The notes under the pieces are model-generated. The model saw only the letters and a program-made list of their open reading frames with translations. It did no database searches and was not told the DNA's origin. The translations under genes and the position numbers were made by a program. Shown here piece after piece: positions 42,089-54,989 of a stretch of 64,000 nt of DNA; position 1 is the first letter of the stretch, and each line of letters opens with the position of its first letter. The DNA lies in NCBI GenBank assembly GCA_022410635.1, contig JAJVDF010000463.1, positions 786,193 through 850,192 on the forward strand, read 5' to 3'. Source of the DNA: Tretioscincus oriximinensis (lineage: Eukaryota > Chordata > Lepidosauria > Squamata > Gymnophthalmidae).

Positions 42089-43996
42089 TTTTTATAAAGA
42101 TTATAAAATATTTCATAAAATATTAGCAAATATACTAGAAATCATCTTGTCTAAGATAATACAAGAAGATCAGTATAGATTTANTAAAGGAAGGAAAATT
42201 GCTGACCCCATTTAAAATATTTTTTCAACTTGGAATGACACAAAACAAAATGACAACTAAATAGCGGGTTTGATATTAGACGTATATAAAGGGTTTGATA
42301 AAGTAAATCACAATTATCTTCAAAAGATTTGCAGAGGGACAAGTATGGGTGAAACATTTTACACTTTAGAGCAATTATATACAGGCTGTAAGGCCAGAGT
42401 CAAGACCAATAATAAATTAACAGAAACAATAGAAATAGACAATGCCAATTATCCCTGAGTACAGGATACAGAATTAGCAATACGGAATTCGAAATCCATT
42501 TATTTATAGACAACGCTCTAGTTACATCTAATTAACTGCTCCAGANGATCAAAGAAGTTATGAAAACCTTAGATAAATTTTAAAAAATCTCAGGACTTCA
42601 AGTTAATATTGGAAAATCAGAAATTATGTTTTTAAACACCTCACTGAGGGAACAAGAAACAAGAAATATTACGGGGCTAAAACTAGGGGGACTGAAATAC
42701 CTTGGGGTTTGGCTATACAAAAATCCAACTAAAATTATACAAGGAAAATATAAAAGGGCATGGAAAATATTAGATAAAAAAACTTAAAAAATGGAAGGGA
42801 AACTATTTAACCAGATTAGACAGAATTAGAAGTTTAAAAATGCTTATTCTCCCGAAGTTAGTAAATCTATTTCAATCCATTTTCCTAACAATCCCTACAG
42901 AGGACTTAAAAACTTGGAACAATAAAATCCAGACATGGGTGAACGAAGGGAAAAGACTAAGATTAAGGAGAAGATGGTTAATACCAATGAACAAGAAGTT
43001 AGATGGGCAATACCTGACCTCCATAAATATCACAACTCTTTTAAAATACATAATTTGGTTGAAATTCAATATTTAAGAAAAATCTGGATTTAAGTTGGAA
43101 AAACAATAAAGTGGAAGATAATGAAATCATCTTTTTAGACTTTACTCCAACAATGGGAAAAATTGGAGGGAGCCAATTAAGTCTATAATTAAAATATGGA
43201 AAACAGGGAAAAAGAAAATTATAACCAACAATACAAGTAAGTTGCAGCTATTAAANAAGATGAATGCAGCAAATGATCCTAACTTAGCCCAATACTTAAA
43301 TATATTGAAGAGGAAAGGAATACATAGAATAATTATATGATCGAACAGGCATTCCAATACACTTACGTACTATACAAAGCTGGACAATTGCTTATTGGTT
43401 ACAAACAAGAGCACTGAATGACTATATAAACATCAAACAAATAAAGAGCTGATAAAAAGGCCCAACAATCAGTTTGAAAGAGTAATTAGGAAAACAATAA
43501 ACTCTTGGGGAAAAAATGAAAGGGATATTTATGCCTTAATAAATACTGTCAATGAAGAAGTGATTTTAGAAATAAAAAACATGGATAGGGATTTCACCAC
43601 AGAAAAAGAGGAAATAATACGACAGGCAAGAAATATTAAGAAGGAAAGAATGAATAATTTGAAAGAGGCTAGAAAAAATATATACACAAATGGCACAGGG
43701 TCCCAAACCAACCAGCTCATTTTAATACTAATATCAACAACCAATGCTGGCATAGATGTGGCAGTGGAAACAGAGCAGATTATAAACCTCTATAAACACC
43801 GTGCAAAGATTCAAGATTATTAGGAAATAATAGAAAAAGAAATAAGAATAATTTGTAATCTACAAATCACACTAACAAATAAAATGGTGACTCTTCAGGG
43901 AGACATGGACAGTATGCAATAAATAAATACGAATAAATTGTAGAGGAATTAATAGCGTGTGCTCAAATTGTATTGTTAAGAGGCTGGAAAGACACC
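42089..43996 (+). pseudogene. L1 ORF2, heavily decayed
   Basis: The oldest L1 here. It contains reverse-transcriptase motifs in order: YKIFHKILANILEII and QYRFxKGRKIADP (42090-42215), LDVYKGFDKVNHNYLQ (42273-42320), a degraded catalytic box FIDNALV where YADDALV is expected (about 42504-42525), LKYLGVWLYKNPTKI (42690-42730), QCWHRCG in place of CWHCG (about 43743-43763) and LRGWKDT (43980-43995). Stops and frameshifts occur every 50-150 bp. Neither the endonuclease nor the 3' untranslated region and poly(A) are present, so both ends are lost. It directly follows the SINE at 41805-42088 in the same orientation. Loss of both tyrosine and the first catalytic Asp context in FIDN shows it cannot act. 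Confidence 0.82.
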
Positions 43997-43999
43997 CTC

Positions 44000-44250
44000 A
44001 TGGCCAGGTGGTAGGGCAGTAGTGGGTGTGGCTAGTTAGGCATGGGGTTCTCATCTGTACCTCAGATGAAAAAGGGAAGCCTTTTTTCCTTCTCATGCCA
44101 TCCCCTCCCTCTGAGATCTTATGCTACCATCCCTGTGGCCCAAGCTAAACCATGGCTAATGAAAACTAAACAACTTCAACTAGTCTTACTATGCATTGTG
44201 GTTAAGAGCATTTTCATCCAACATTGTGAAAGTGAATACGATAAGAGGAA
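44000..44250. other. Unannotated DNA
   Basis: Nothing recognised between the L1 remnant and the next SINE. Confidence 0.3.
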
Positions 44251-44254
44251 ATTG

Positions 44255-44530
44255 AGGAGGAGAACTGGGTTTTTATACCAACTTTTTTCACCCAAAGGAA
44301 TTCAAAGCAGCTTACAAGCTTATTTTTGTCTGAAGGCTTATATTCTATCTTCCCCACCATGCTGTGATGGACCCCATTTGTCTAATCACAATTTCTTGCT
44401 CTCGAAAAGCTGGGTTGGCTAGACCCTCCGGCACAGCTCTGTGTGCACACGGACACAGAGCTTTAAACTTCGCATCTCTGCTGGAACACCAGGGCTCTTA
44501 ACTGCTGTACTACTGAGAAGGCTAATCCAA
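44255..44530 (-). mobile_element. Sauria-like SINE, second head type
   Basis: Antisense: GGGTTTTTATACCAACTTTT, GGAATTCAAAGCAGCTTACA, TTATATTCTATCTTCCCCAC, then CTCGAAAAGCTGGGTTGGCT of the body. The head (right end) is decayed (GGGCTCTTAACTGCTGTACT). Confidence 0.7.
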
Positions 44531-44815
44531 CTCTTGAGTTCCTTGGTATGATGAGATAAGGGTAAGGCACGCATGCCCTTTACTGGCAGGCTGCCAGGGA
44601 AAGAGGCTATTTAAAATTTTAACTTCTCTCATGAGCACTGGGAGGGGAAAATCCAGGATATCATTTAATGTCAGTTTCCTTGATCTTCTCTGCCCTAGGT
44701 TCTGAAGTCCCTAAGAAGAAGTTTCAAGTCTAGGCTATAATGGAGTCCCTCTTTCCTCAATCGCCTCTGTCATAGTGCTGAAGTTGTGACAACATCATGT
44801 CACTCTGGCTGACGA

Positions 44816-45440
44816 TTGGGAAGCACCCAATTATTAAGGGATGCAATTACAATGGACTCAACAGCCTGCATTTTGATTTTAATTAAGAAAAGACATTTTA
44901 AAGTACAAGAAAGNGGGAAACTGTTAAGTATATTTGGCAGGTTTCTGAAGACAGTGATGGGCTGGATGGGAGCCAATAAATTCAAGCTGAATGCAGACAA
45001 GATGAAGGTGCTGTGTGTTACGGTGTCCCAGGTCTGTGAAGTTTGGAGGCATCCTGTCCTTGATGGGGTTGAAGAGTCTGGTTTACAATCCAGGGGTGCT
45101 TCTGGATCCTGCGATGATGCTTGAAGATCAAATGAGATGATAGTTAGGAGTACATACTTCCAACTATATCTGGTTCATCAATTACAGCCTCTTCTGCACA
45201 GGGATCTGGCTACATTAATCCATGCTCTGGTAACCTTGGATTTTTGTAATGCAGTCTATATGGTGCTGCCCTTGAAAACAGTTCAGAAGTTTCAGCTGGT
45301 GCAGAACGCAGCAGATAGATTGCTGACTGGAAGATCTGACCAGACACATATTACACCAGTTTTGAAAGAACTGCACTGGCTGCCAATTTGCTACCAAGCC
45401 CAAATCAAGATATTCAAATAAATAAACAAACAAACTTTAC
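44816..45440 (+). pseudogene. L2-like LINE ORF2 C-terminal fragment
   Basis: L2-clade LINEs encode one endonuclease/reverse transcriptase. Here only the thumb and C-terminal region remains: WMGANKFKLNADKMKVL (44962-45012), then in another frame a GVLLDPA-like piece near 45093, then HRDLATLIHALVTLDFCNAVY, LQLVQ-type KFQLVQNAADRLLTG and HITPVLKELHWLPICYQAQ (45199-45411). This order is diagnostic of the L2/CR1 group in vertebrates. The fragment stops at FK, followed by an A-rich CAAATAAATAAACAAAC tail. At least two frameshifts and an N at 44914; dead. Confidence 0.82.
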
Positions 45441-45449
45441 AGTGAAAGT

Positions 45450-45732
45450 TGTCTAACGGCACAAATTCATCTAGTGAGTTTCCTTGGGAAGAACATGAAA
45501 GCTTTTTCTGGATAATGCTGGGACTTAAAACTGCATCCATCTATTTCTCAAGTATCTATATCTGCAAAACTCAGAGTGATTTCCAAGATTGCATGAACTG
45601 CAGATACTAAGGCCCTGGTCACACATTAACTTTTAAACCTTTTCCAGTCCTGAATAATGAAGTTAATCCATTAACTTCTCCGTCCATTAACTTCACCTGA
45701 TTCTCCGTCACTGAAGACAATCTAAAAATGAA
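45450..45732. other. Unannotated DNA
   Basis: AAGGCCCTGGTCACACATTA near 45610 resembles a MITE terminus but has no partner that I can define. Confidence 0.25.
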
Positions 45733-45734
45733 TA

Positions 45735-45917
45735 CAGGGTCCTTCATAGAAAATTGATGCTGCAGGTCACCAATTTGAACAGTTGTTATTTACGTTTTAT
45801 TTACATTGGACTTTAATCTTTCTAATTTCCTGAAATTTAACTTTGTAGAACAGTAGAACGGTAAATAAATTTTCTATGGAAGTTCACAGTGTGTATACAT
45901 TTTTTTGAAGCACCCTG
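45735..45917. mobile_element. Mariner-like MITE, 183 bp
   Basis: Starts CAGGGTCCTTCATAGAAAA, ends TTTTTTTGAAGCACCCTG, flanked by TA at 45733-45734 and 45918-45919. TA duplication and CAGGGTG-type ends suit Tc1/mariner. No transposase. Confidence 0.65.
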
Positions 45918-45919
45918 TA

Positions 45920-47670
45920 TATGACCATGGCCAAAGTTAATGATTTATTTATTGGCATCCAATGCCATGATGATTTTGCAGTTTCTTAAAAGGTACCTAC
46001 TGTCTACATCAGGAATCCACATTCTGTCCAGTCCATCATAACTGTTTGCATTCCCAAACCAATAAATACTTAAGACATGCCACAAACTGCAGCCTTCAAT
46101 AAATCCAATTGAAATGTTCTTTTTTCACTTCCTAAGCAAACCCACACTATCCGTTTTTCTTTGGGTGCCTGCCAGCTTCTGTATACCTAAGTATCTAAAC
46201 ATAAAAAATAAAGATTATTGATTGCATATTAATTATAGATTTCTGTATTTAAAAGAGCAATAGAATTTCTACAGGCTTTGTACACAAATTCATTTTGGGC
46301 AGTTTCAAAAATGACTTGCATCTTTTCCATCTTAACCACTTAGAATTGTTATTTCACATATGACTTTTTACATAAATGTAATTTATGAGAGGTTTTTAAA
46401 ATATATGGCTTACGACAGCTCTATTACTGAGAGTCAAAAGAGCACTTTGGTAATAGTATTGTTGAATATTGGAAAGTAAACCCCTGATCAACTTGTCTTA
46501 TAAAGTAAGTCATTCTTTGTGCATAAAATATAGTTCAACGTTAAGTATTTTCTGCAAAACTGAAGACAAATCCCTGTGTAATCTTTATACAAAGTTATTT
46601 TTGATGCCTAATGCCTGTTAAATTATAGCTTTACCTCNTCCTAAATGTGAGGGCCTTTCCCTTTTTCCATTAAAAGACCATTTTTCTGGGGCCTATAACT
46701 CAGTCATAAAAAATGAAATTAGGATGTATTGAGGCACCAGTCTGAAATGAACCTATAAACTATCAAAGTAGAGATATGGAATCTGAGATCTATTGTCAAG
46801 GGGAATCAGTCTTGAATTCTTTGTGAGTCACAGACAAGTTGCACTTCAAACCCTTATTCAAGAGCAATTCTGTAAAAAATATTAGAGTCTAGATTTGCAC
46901 AAATAATATTCGCATGAAAGCCCAGAGATTGAAAATACGGAATGAGAATATTAAATTAATGGAACAAAATCATGTGTAGAAAATCTCTCTTACTATTAGA
47001 GCACTAACATCCATTCTGCATACATATTTCTCTGCAGATAGATGGACACATTTAATAAGCTGTGAATCACACCAACATGATTACTTGGGAAGTTGCTTTG
47101 GTACTATAGAAGCAATACTGATAGACACAGTTTTGATATTTGTATCTAACATTTCTGTAGAAAACATCCATCAAAGATATTGTTTATTTTTTGTTAGAAT
47201 GTTTTGGTACATTTCCCAAACACCTTATGAGATTTCTTTTACTATAACCCATGACAATGAACTGGATTGAAGCATCCTTATTATCTTGTAGCAACTAGGA
47301 CTACTATGGCATGGAAATAGATTTCTGCCTCTTTATTCCGAGTTCAGTACAAAAAGAGATTTCAATGAACATATAGTTTAATTCACTGATCTGGAGCAGC
47401 ACACACATACTCGTTTCTAAACATTTTGTCCACTAGCAATCTAGATGAAATAATTGGATTCAGTTCCCATTTTTATCCCACTTGATACTTTGTACAACAA
47501 TAAAAAAAAAACTGGCTATAAAATGAACACACTAAAAATAATGGGAGCCTGAAATATGCAAAGTTGTTTCCTAAGACAGAGGTTGGGACAAATAGGTTGG
47601 GACGGATTTTCTAGAAATAGGAAATGAAATGCTTGGTGCATCTCAGGGGACAGACTATGGCTACAGGCAA
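45920..47670. other. Unannotated AT-rich DNA
   Basis: No gene or known repeat recognised over 1.7 kb. Confidence 0.35.
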
Positions 47671-47674
47671 ATGA

Positions 47675-48060
47675 TCTTTTTCTACCTCATTCNTAGTGCA
47701 ATCAAGATGTCTCAGGCACACGTGCTATGTGTTTTTCAGTAGTCAACCCACACCGAATGCCTTTTTTCCCGGAATAAACTATTGCTCAGGTATTCAGGAA
47801 TCATTCCGGAAAACCGCTGTATTCTCGCAACTGTATGTGTTTGCACAAATTAGATGCGGGAGGATAAAGCATTTGAAGACACAGCAGCTGTTTCTATTAG
47901 CTGTTGCGAGTAAAAAAAATAATTCTCAGACTGCACTGTGACAAGATCAATGAGCGATGTTATGGAACTGGGGCACTGGTCACAGAACATGCATAGACAC
48001 ACAATTGTTATATTCCAGATTATAGCACTTTAGCGATTTTTAAGTCATGGTGCGCACCTG
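47675..48060 (-). mobile_element. 410-bp MITE family, copy D
   Basis: Inverted relative to copy A: CTTTTTCTACCTCATTCnTA, GTGTTTTTCAGTAGTCAACC, CCGGAATAAACTATTGCTCA, GATCAATGAGCGATGTTATG, then TTTTAAGTCATGGTGCGCAC at the end. An 81-codon frame over it is not shared by copy E. Confidence 0.78.
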
Positions 48061-48267
48061 GTCTGACTCAGCATGCAGATAGTTGGTTTCAGTTCTAGGA
48101 TATAATTTGGAATAAAACCAGAGTATAATTTAGAAAAAGTGCAGAAAGGATTATAAATTTATCTATGCAAGTGTTAACATTTGAAGAAAATTACTTTTAT
48201 TTCCCAGTTTGTGTGTTGATGTTTCAACTCTTAGGGGAAATGTACTTAATCATACTGAATGAATACT

Positions 48268-48507
48268 ATAGCAGCCTGGATAGCTTTAAGACAGGATATT
48301 AGACAGGTTCATGGAAGCCAAGGGTGTAAACAGCTACTAGGATGGATGTCTTGATGCTGCCTCCAAGACGGAGCTACAGGCTTTCCTTCTTCTGTTCCAG
48401 ACTGCCCAGGTGCAATTGGTGGGCCTCTGTGTGAAACAGAAGGCTGGACTAGATGGGTTCCTGCCCAGTTGAGCAGGTCTCTTCTTATGTTCTTATGTTC
48501 TTATGTA
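48268..48507 (+). mobile_element. CR1-type LINE 3' end
   Basis: GCCTGGATAGCTTTAAGACA, GTTCATGGAAGCCAAGGG, CTACTAGGATGGATGTCTTG, CAGACTGCCCAGGTGCAATT, GGCTGGACTAGATGGGTTCC and a clean tail TCTTATGTTCTTATGTTCTT. Confidence 0.88.
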
Positions 48508-48819
48508 ATAAATTTTAAAACACAAACCAAACCTTAAGATTAAAACAAAGAACTTCTTATTATTAATATGGCTTTGACAAACCATTTAAAGGAATAATGA
48601 AAATATGGAGAGAGAGAAAAAGGGAGGGAAGTTAATAAGGGATAATGTAAATAAATTAGCATTGATATGGATAATTAATGTCACAGGGGAGGAAAATTTA
48701 TGTAAGGCACTGGAAAATTGAGAAATAGTGGACTGAGGACATTAACAGAACTTTATAAAAATCAGGGAACCAATAGACCCCCTAATATCGTGGTAGGATA
48801 GGGTACAAAAATTAGAATC

Positions 48820-48928
48820 ATAGAGTTGAAGGGACCTCCGTGGTTATCAGATCCAAACCCCTGCTCACTGCAGGATTCACTAAACCACTTAGGACTGATA
48901 CCTTTGCATCCTTTGTTTGAAGATTTCT
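48820..48928 (-). mobile_element. Classical CR1 3' end (antisense)
   Basis: AGAATCATAGAGTTGAAGGG, ACCTCCGTGGTTATCAGATC and CAAACCCCTGCTCACTGCAG are the complement of the amniote CR1 3' end with ATTCTATGATTCT-type tail. A different subfamily from the TTCTTATG-tailed copies. Confidence 0.72.
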
Positions 48929-49112
48929 AGACCCTGACCCCACTGAGACTTATGCTAGGCTATATTTTGCAATAGAAGCCTGTCATCTACATGCTAGTGT
49001 AAGCTATAACAGGCCCCGAATGGGGTCTGCCATAGCCAACACTAGCATGTGGGTGGCCCAGCTCTGTCCCAAGATATAACCCAGAATCAGGTTCAGTGGG
49101 GACAGCACCCTA
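48929..49112. mobile_element. Palindromic MITE, 185 bp, uninterrupted copy
   Basis: Left arm ACCCTGACCCCACTGAGACT, CATCTACATGCTAGTGT; right arm ACACTAGCATGTGGGTGGCC, CAGAATCAGGTTCAGTGGGG. The arms pair over nearly the full length, with the turn near GGCCCCGAATGGGGTC. The same family is split by a SINE at 35361-35810. Confidence 0.8.
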
Positions 49113-49114
49113 GT

Positions 49115-50030
49115 GAAGGAGAACTTACTCCTCATATGCCTGCAGCCTATCACTGCACAAAAAATGGGAAGGAATTGTCAGCAAGACAATGACTCAGGTT
49201 GCATGAAGCCTCTGTGTGTATGTTCTGGGTTATATAGAGCTGTATATTGACGCAGTTTGTCATAGGAATCTAATTTATCCCCTCATAAGACTAAATTCTC
49301 CATTCTGATTCAATGCTTATTCTAAGCACCCAGGTTTATTGATGCTGGTGAATGTTCCACACATGGAACAAATATAAAATATGCAGCAGAGAACAGTGAT
49401 GAAGATTAAGNGAAAGAATTTCAACTGACATCTTCTATTGGAACAGGATAAAGAAATTCCACTACTGCAGCTTGGAATAGAGGATATTCCTTGCAAACCT
49501 TAAATTGAATAGAGGATATTTTTAAGAGACTGTCAGGAAAGTTGAAGGCCAGTGAATGAAAAGGACATGTATACAGGGAAAAAGATGGAGAATGATACCT
49601 CCTTTCCCAGTTATGTCTGTTGCTGGCTATGGAACAAAGCTATCTTTGGTCTGCCCTCGCATGGCCCAAATCCTTTACCTCTCCCTTTCCTGTTCTCATA
49701 TTTCACCAAGGGCAAGCTGTTACTAAGAAGCTATGGAAAGGAACACCATATGCTGCAGGAGAATGTCTTTTTCACCACAGGGTAGTCTTCCATCATCTCA
49801 TGACTATTATATTATCATTTATCTTAACAAAAATGATAGCAACAAAAGGTAGTTCTATATTTTTCTTAAAATTAAAGCTGTTATCTAAACTTTCTGGGAT
49901 CCATAANTGTACATATATTTTAAAAATGCATATCAAAGAGTCCAACATTCCAAGATATAATGACAGGACTTGGAACTTTGGAAGCCTCCATAGACCAATG
50001 ACAGGGCTTGGAACTTTGGCAGCCTCAAAA
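49115..50030. other. Unannotated DNA with a short tandem duplication
   Basis: TGACAGGACTTGGAACTTTG at 49961 recurs 38 bp later at 49999 (TGACAGGGCTTGGAACTTTG). Otherwise nothing recognised. Confidence 0.4.
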
Positions 50031-50032
50031 GA

Positions 50033-50350
50033 GGAAGGAAAGGAAGGAAGGAAGGAAAGAAAGAAAGAAGGATGAGGAAAAGGAAGGAAAGAGAAAAGAC
50101 TAAAGAGAAGGAAGAAGAAAAAGGAAGGATAAGGGAGGATGATACAGAAGAAAAAAGGGATGGAAGGAGGAAGAAAAGGGAAAATAAGGAAAGGATGGAG
50201 ACAAGGAAAGAAGGAAGAAAAGTAAGTAAAAAAGAAAGATAGGAGGAAGGAAGGAAAATGGAGAGAAAGAATAAAAGAAGGGACAAGTGAAAGAGGGAGG
50301 GGAGGGGACAAGAAAGAGAGGGCGTGGATAGGAGCAAGGGGAAGGAGGGG
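50033..50350 (+). repeat. Polypurine tract, about 310 bp
   Basis: Almost only A and G (GGAAGGAAGGAAGGAAAG, GAAGAAAAAGGAAGG). Long Ser/Phe/Leu/Pro frames on the minus strand are artefacts. Capable of triplex (H-DNA) formation. Confidence 0.92.
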
Positions 50351-50351
50351 T

Positions 50352-52125
50352 TAGAACCCTTTGCATTACCCTAATTCGCCTAGTATTATTTACAACATAT
50401 TAGATGTTTTTGTGACAGATCCATGAAACAAGTTACTGAGTCTATGAAAACAGGACCTAGGAAAAATATGGGGAATCACAATGGGATAAAAAAGAAACCC
50501 ATTGTGCCAAACAGCATATCATTACTTTTAGTGCACACACTGTGCAAAAATGTGAAAAGGGATGCAATCAGACCAAGTTAAAAAGGTGCTTCTGCATAAA
50601 TTTGAAGTTCTAGAAACAAATATTAAATACTCCAAATCACCTTAGCCTCTGAATAAATGACCCTTTCTAACATGGAAAATAACTTCAACAGCATCTCAAA
50701 CTTTGGGTTGAATAGGAAATTGCATAAGCAAAGAGGCAATGATTTCCTACTAAGCAACCCAATCACTGGAGCACCTAACCTAACTATAAGTTGCCTGATT
50801 TGCTGATGAGAGTAGGCTGCAGTGTGAGATAAATTTATTCTGCAGTGTGAGATAAATATGTTCTGGGACAACTGCTTGGAAGACACTTTTTTGTACATGT
50901 GGAGATTCTTGTACATGTGGTGCTTATTCTTAAAAAGATAAATTTCAACGACCCTGTCTTTGAACGCACCATTGGAGCATCTGAAGATGCAAATATTTAG
51001 CTTCAAATGCTTAGCTTCAAATGGCTTGCTTGTGTAATGCTACAGTTTGTATTTGGGATCCAAATTTACCTGTTTCTGATTCATTTATCAAGATTCCTTT
51101 AATCTTTCTCCATATTGTGTCGTATTTAAAGATGACGAGGACAATTAGCTTTATTAATTAGACATGCAAAATATACTTTTTTCCAAATCTTCTGATGTAA
51201 AAAAATTAAATGGGGGGAGCGGGGAGCTTTCATGCTGTTAAATTAGATTTGTACCACATATTAAAACTTATTTTTATTGCTGTTAAGTGGAATATGTCTG
51301 TTGCTGAGTTTAACACAATGAGGGAGGTATAGCTTACTCTTCCTCCCCATTTCATGTTCCTCCTTTTCTCTCCTTGTTTTTCTGCTATTTCCCTGTTCCT
51401 GCTGCTGTGTTGAGCTGGGTTCCATGGCAACCTCTGCCAATCTGGACCTTGGTTTTAGAACATTGATAACATCACTCTGAGCCCTGGGATTCATCCAAAT
51501 AACGTCGAATCACAGAGCCTACAGGGATTATTGTGACTTTGGAAATATATAGATTGNGCTAGGAAATTGCCTAAGAGTAAACCCAGAGAAATAAACTAAT
51601 CACTTGCAAAATTCCAATCTTCATTTTAGGTGAATACATTTTATTTTGATATAAAAAGAACAAATATGTCTTATACAAAGGGTCACATAGCCATTGTACA
51701 CTCTGCTGTTGTATTACAATGACTTTGAAACTATCTTGCATGTCAACCAATAANATGCAAAACTCATGTGAAATTCCAAAAAGTGCTTCATGAGCAATTT
51801 GGATAAAACATAAAGGCAAATGTATATTCAATTTTTGGCATTACTTTCATGCTCTGCTAGCCACTCCATGTCAATTTTAATCTAATGCATAAGAATTCCA
51901 GCCCATAATCCTCTCATGAGCATCAATCAAATGGTATAAAGATGAAGGACTGATTCAATGGATTCCATTTAAAGAAGCAATTGTGTTGTGATTATGCTTG
52001 GTGGAATATGTAATAATAAATGCATCCTTTTATTTAAACTGAATTGAGTTTTTTAAAAGGTGCAAATTTTAATCTGAGGTGAGATGCTTAGAATGCATAG
52101 TTGAGAGGACAAACAGCAACACAAG
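50352..52125. other. Unannotated AT-rich DNA
   Basis: No gene or known repeat recognised. The 127-codon minus-strand frame at 50623-51006 lacks a domain I know. Confidence 0.33.
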
Positions 52126-52129
52126 GACT

Positions 52130-52545
52130 AAGGCTATGTGCACATGATGTTTTTCTACCTCGTTCATAGTGTAATCAGGATGTTCCGGGCAAAAATGCTA
52201 AGTGTTTTTTAATAGTTGACTCGCAATAAATGCCGTTTTTCCCAGAATAAACTATTGCACAGATATTCAGGCATCGCTCTGGAGAACCCCCATATTCTCG
52301 CAACTCTATGCGTGCGCACAAATTAGACACAAGATGATAAAACAATAGAGAGCACAGTAGTTGTTTCTATTGATTGCTATGGGTAAAAAAAAATCTCGGA
52401 TTGCACTATGATGAGATCAATGAGCGATGTGACGGAACTGGGGCATTGGTGACGGAATATACATATTTGGTGGCGATTGCTATATTCCGGATTATAGCAT
52501 TGTAACGTTTTTTAAGTCGTGATGTTCACCTGCCCAAAGCTGAAG
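52130..52545 (-). mobile_element. 410-bp MITE family, copy E
   Basis: AAGGCTATGTGCACATGATG, TTTTTCTACCTCGTTCATAG, CCAGAATAAACTATTGCACA, GATCAATGAGCGATGTGACG, GAACTGGGGCATTGGTGACG and CGTTTTTTAAGTCGTGATG. Complete and in the same orientation as copy D; its left terminus is the clearest of the family. Confidence 0.8.
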
Positions 52546-52549
52546 AACA

Positions 52550-54985
52550 AAGTGAGCTCAATTTCTTCTTCTTCATTAATTTCTCTTTCCTGACCTCACT
52601 TTGCTCTCTTGCGTTATATTACATTTTGATTATTTTGGAAATTTCACTCCTTTTAGTTGCTTTACCATTTGGTTAATTATTCCAATATTTAATGTATTCA
52701 AAGTTTTCTTTTTAGTATTGCTACTTGTTTCTTTTATTGCCACTTGCTTTTACATTTGCCACTTGCTCTTTAATAGGGTTGTCATCGTAAAATCTGGGAT
52801 ATAGCTTTTGACCATTAATAGTTATAGAAGAGAGGGCTTTTCATCAGGTGCTGTTTCTAACGCCGGCTGCAGGGTGTTTGTGTGTGTATGTGTGTTACCT
52901 TTTCATACCCATTAAAGGTCCAGAGTGCTAATAAAGAAGAATGTGTTATAATCAGCCAGATAACACCCATTTCTTGGGATTAAGTTAAAACACTTGTGTA
53001 AAATACTTTCTGTAACACAGCATACATTATCATAGTTCTAAAAGCAATGCTTGCTAATTTGCTACTGACTCAAATTCAAGAAGCTAACAGTAATTTATAA
53101 AGTCATAAGGAACTAAGGCCTCAAATATCCAAACGACTGAGTCATCCTAATCCTGAAATAAGATTTTGAGAGAAGCAATCTTAGACCCACTCTACATAAC
53201 ATGTTAAAAAGTGCAATGGTATTAAAATTTGGAATAACCAAATTGCGGGTCCATCATGCTTTCATGACAAACCTTGAGAAAAATGCATTCCTGTTATATT
53301 GGTCTATAATCCCATCACCTTGCAGATCTAAGAATTTGTCAGGTCTCCCACCCTGCTCTCACTGTGCTGTCATGTGATTGGCTTCTATTTTCCCCCCCTT
53401 GTTACGTTTGAAATGCCCAGAAGTTAGTACCACATTGTTTCCTCATGCTCTGCGTGTCAGTCTCCTGATTGTTACATCCAATAGCCAATCAAAAATTATG
53501 TTCTGCCAAGTTTTCTTGTAATATCCTGCCTTCTCCAGTTACCAAGTGGTACATGAAGGCCTAAGAATGAGAATACAAGGAGTTTCTTAATGAAGTATAA
53601 ACGAATAAACTATGAGATTTATCCGGTGAAATTATGGCCATTTTTCCAAGAACCATGGTCTTTTTCCTGAATGGATTACTGAAATTCCATTAGCATGTGG
53701 GGCAGAGACATCATGATGTTACTATCATCACAGTAGGAAAACCTTGTGTGCCTGCAGCCTAGAGGCCTTTGTACCTTTATATACAATTAAAGGACATATG
53801 TCCTTCCCTCTCAAATGTGTCAAATGTGCCCTCTGTAAATTATCAAGCAACTGATCAATATCCAGGAGCTTACAAATCTGGGCATAGTATTGTTAAAATA
53901 GGGCTGGAAGGCGCACATCCTTTGTGCTGAAAATCCAGACATCAATATCATAGAGCAAAGAAATGGCAATGCACTATGGAAACTGTATAAAAATAGAAAG
54001 AGGAAAAAAACAGTGTCATCCAAGCAGAATCTCTGTAATTCCATGAGGTAATTTATTCATCATCGCACTATTAAGTATGAAAAGAAGAATCTTGTCTGGA
54101 TGCTGCCTGGTATATCTACTACTGTATGTATAAAACCTGATTCATGTGGCTTTTGATGATCCACAAATGAGTATTTCATCACTCCGCAGTTGTAGCAGTA
54201 ATACATACTTGCAAATGAGAAATCATCACTGAACCTTTCATGCCACATCAACCAAATGTTTGCCTGAACTTAGTTTTTATGTTCACTGCCAAGCTATTAA
54301 GAGATAAGAAATCAAGTTAGTCAAAATACTCATGATCTAGCCCTTTATTTCCTGGCAAACACAATGGATTGGCTTTTTTTGCATCACTAGCTTTCTTTTT
54401 GCACTAAAGGTGGGTCAGTTTTGACGTGAGATTAATTTTTTTTCCTGTGACATTTGGGATGAATGGCTTAGCAGAACAAATTATTCAGTATGTTTTAGTT
54501 TCAAGCTTCTAAAATGGGATTCAGGTTTGAACATCAGGATCCAATTAAATCATAGTTAGATAGTTAAATCTGACTGAAATATATATATTAATGGTTCAGA
54601 AGAAAAACTGCACATAATTTGTTGATATATTTTTTAAAGTATAAGTTCTTATTTAGAGTCCTCCTGTTTCAAATATAAACTTGGCTGTTGCCCAACAAAA
54701 CGACAAAACCATGTATTCCATTCAACAACTGAGCACATGGTCAAACCAACGCATAACTGTCCTTATTTAACAATTGGTTGCTTGCTCTGAGGCGTGTTTA
54801 AATACTTGCCAACATCTCTGAACTTGGCTACAACATTTGTATGAAATATTTTCTTGCTACTGATTCGTTCCTCTTTGGAGGGAATGCAATTGTGCTTTCT
54901 CAACTAACTGTTCTATAAAAAAAATCAGAGCAGTAACAGCTACGGACAATCTCTTGTGTTATAAACCTTTCAAAGTAGACTCCCC
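52550..54985. other. Unannotated AT-rich DNA
   Basis: No gene or known repeat recognised over 2.4 kb. Confidence 0.33.
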
Positions 54986-54989
54986 ATGT

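Noticed and set aside
49793..50366. Ser/Phe/Leu/Pro frames up to 172 codons on the minus strand
   Set aside because: They are the complement of a polypurine tract.
52601..52804. 67-codon hydrophobic frame as a membrane peptide
   Set aside because: T-rich DNA encodes Phe, Leu, Ile and Val by chance; no conserved context.
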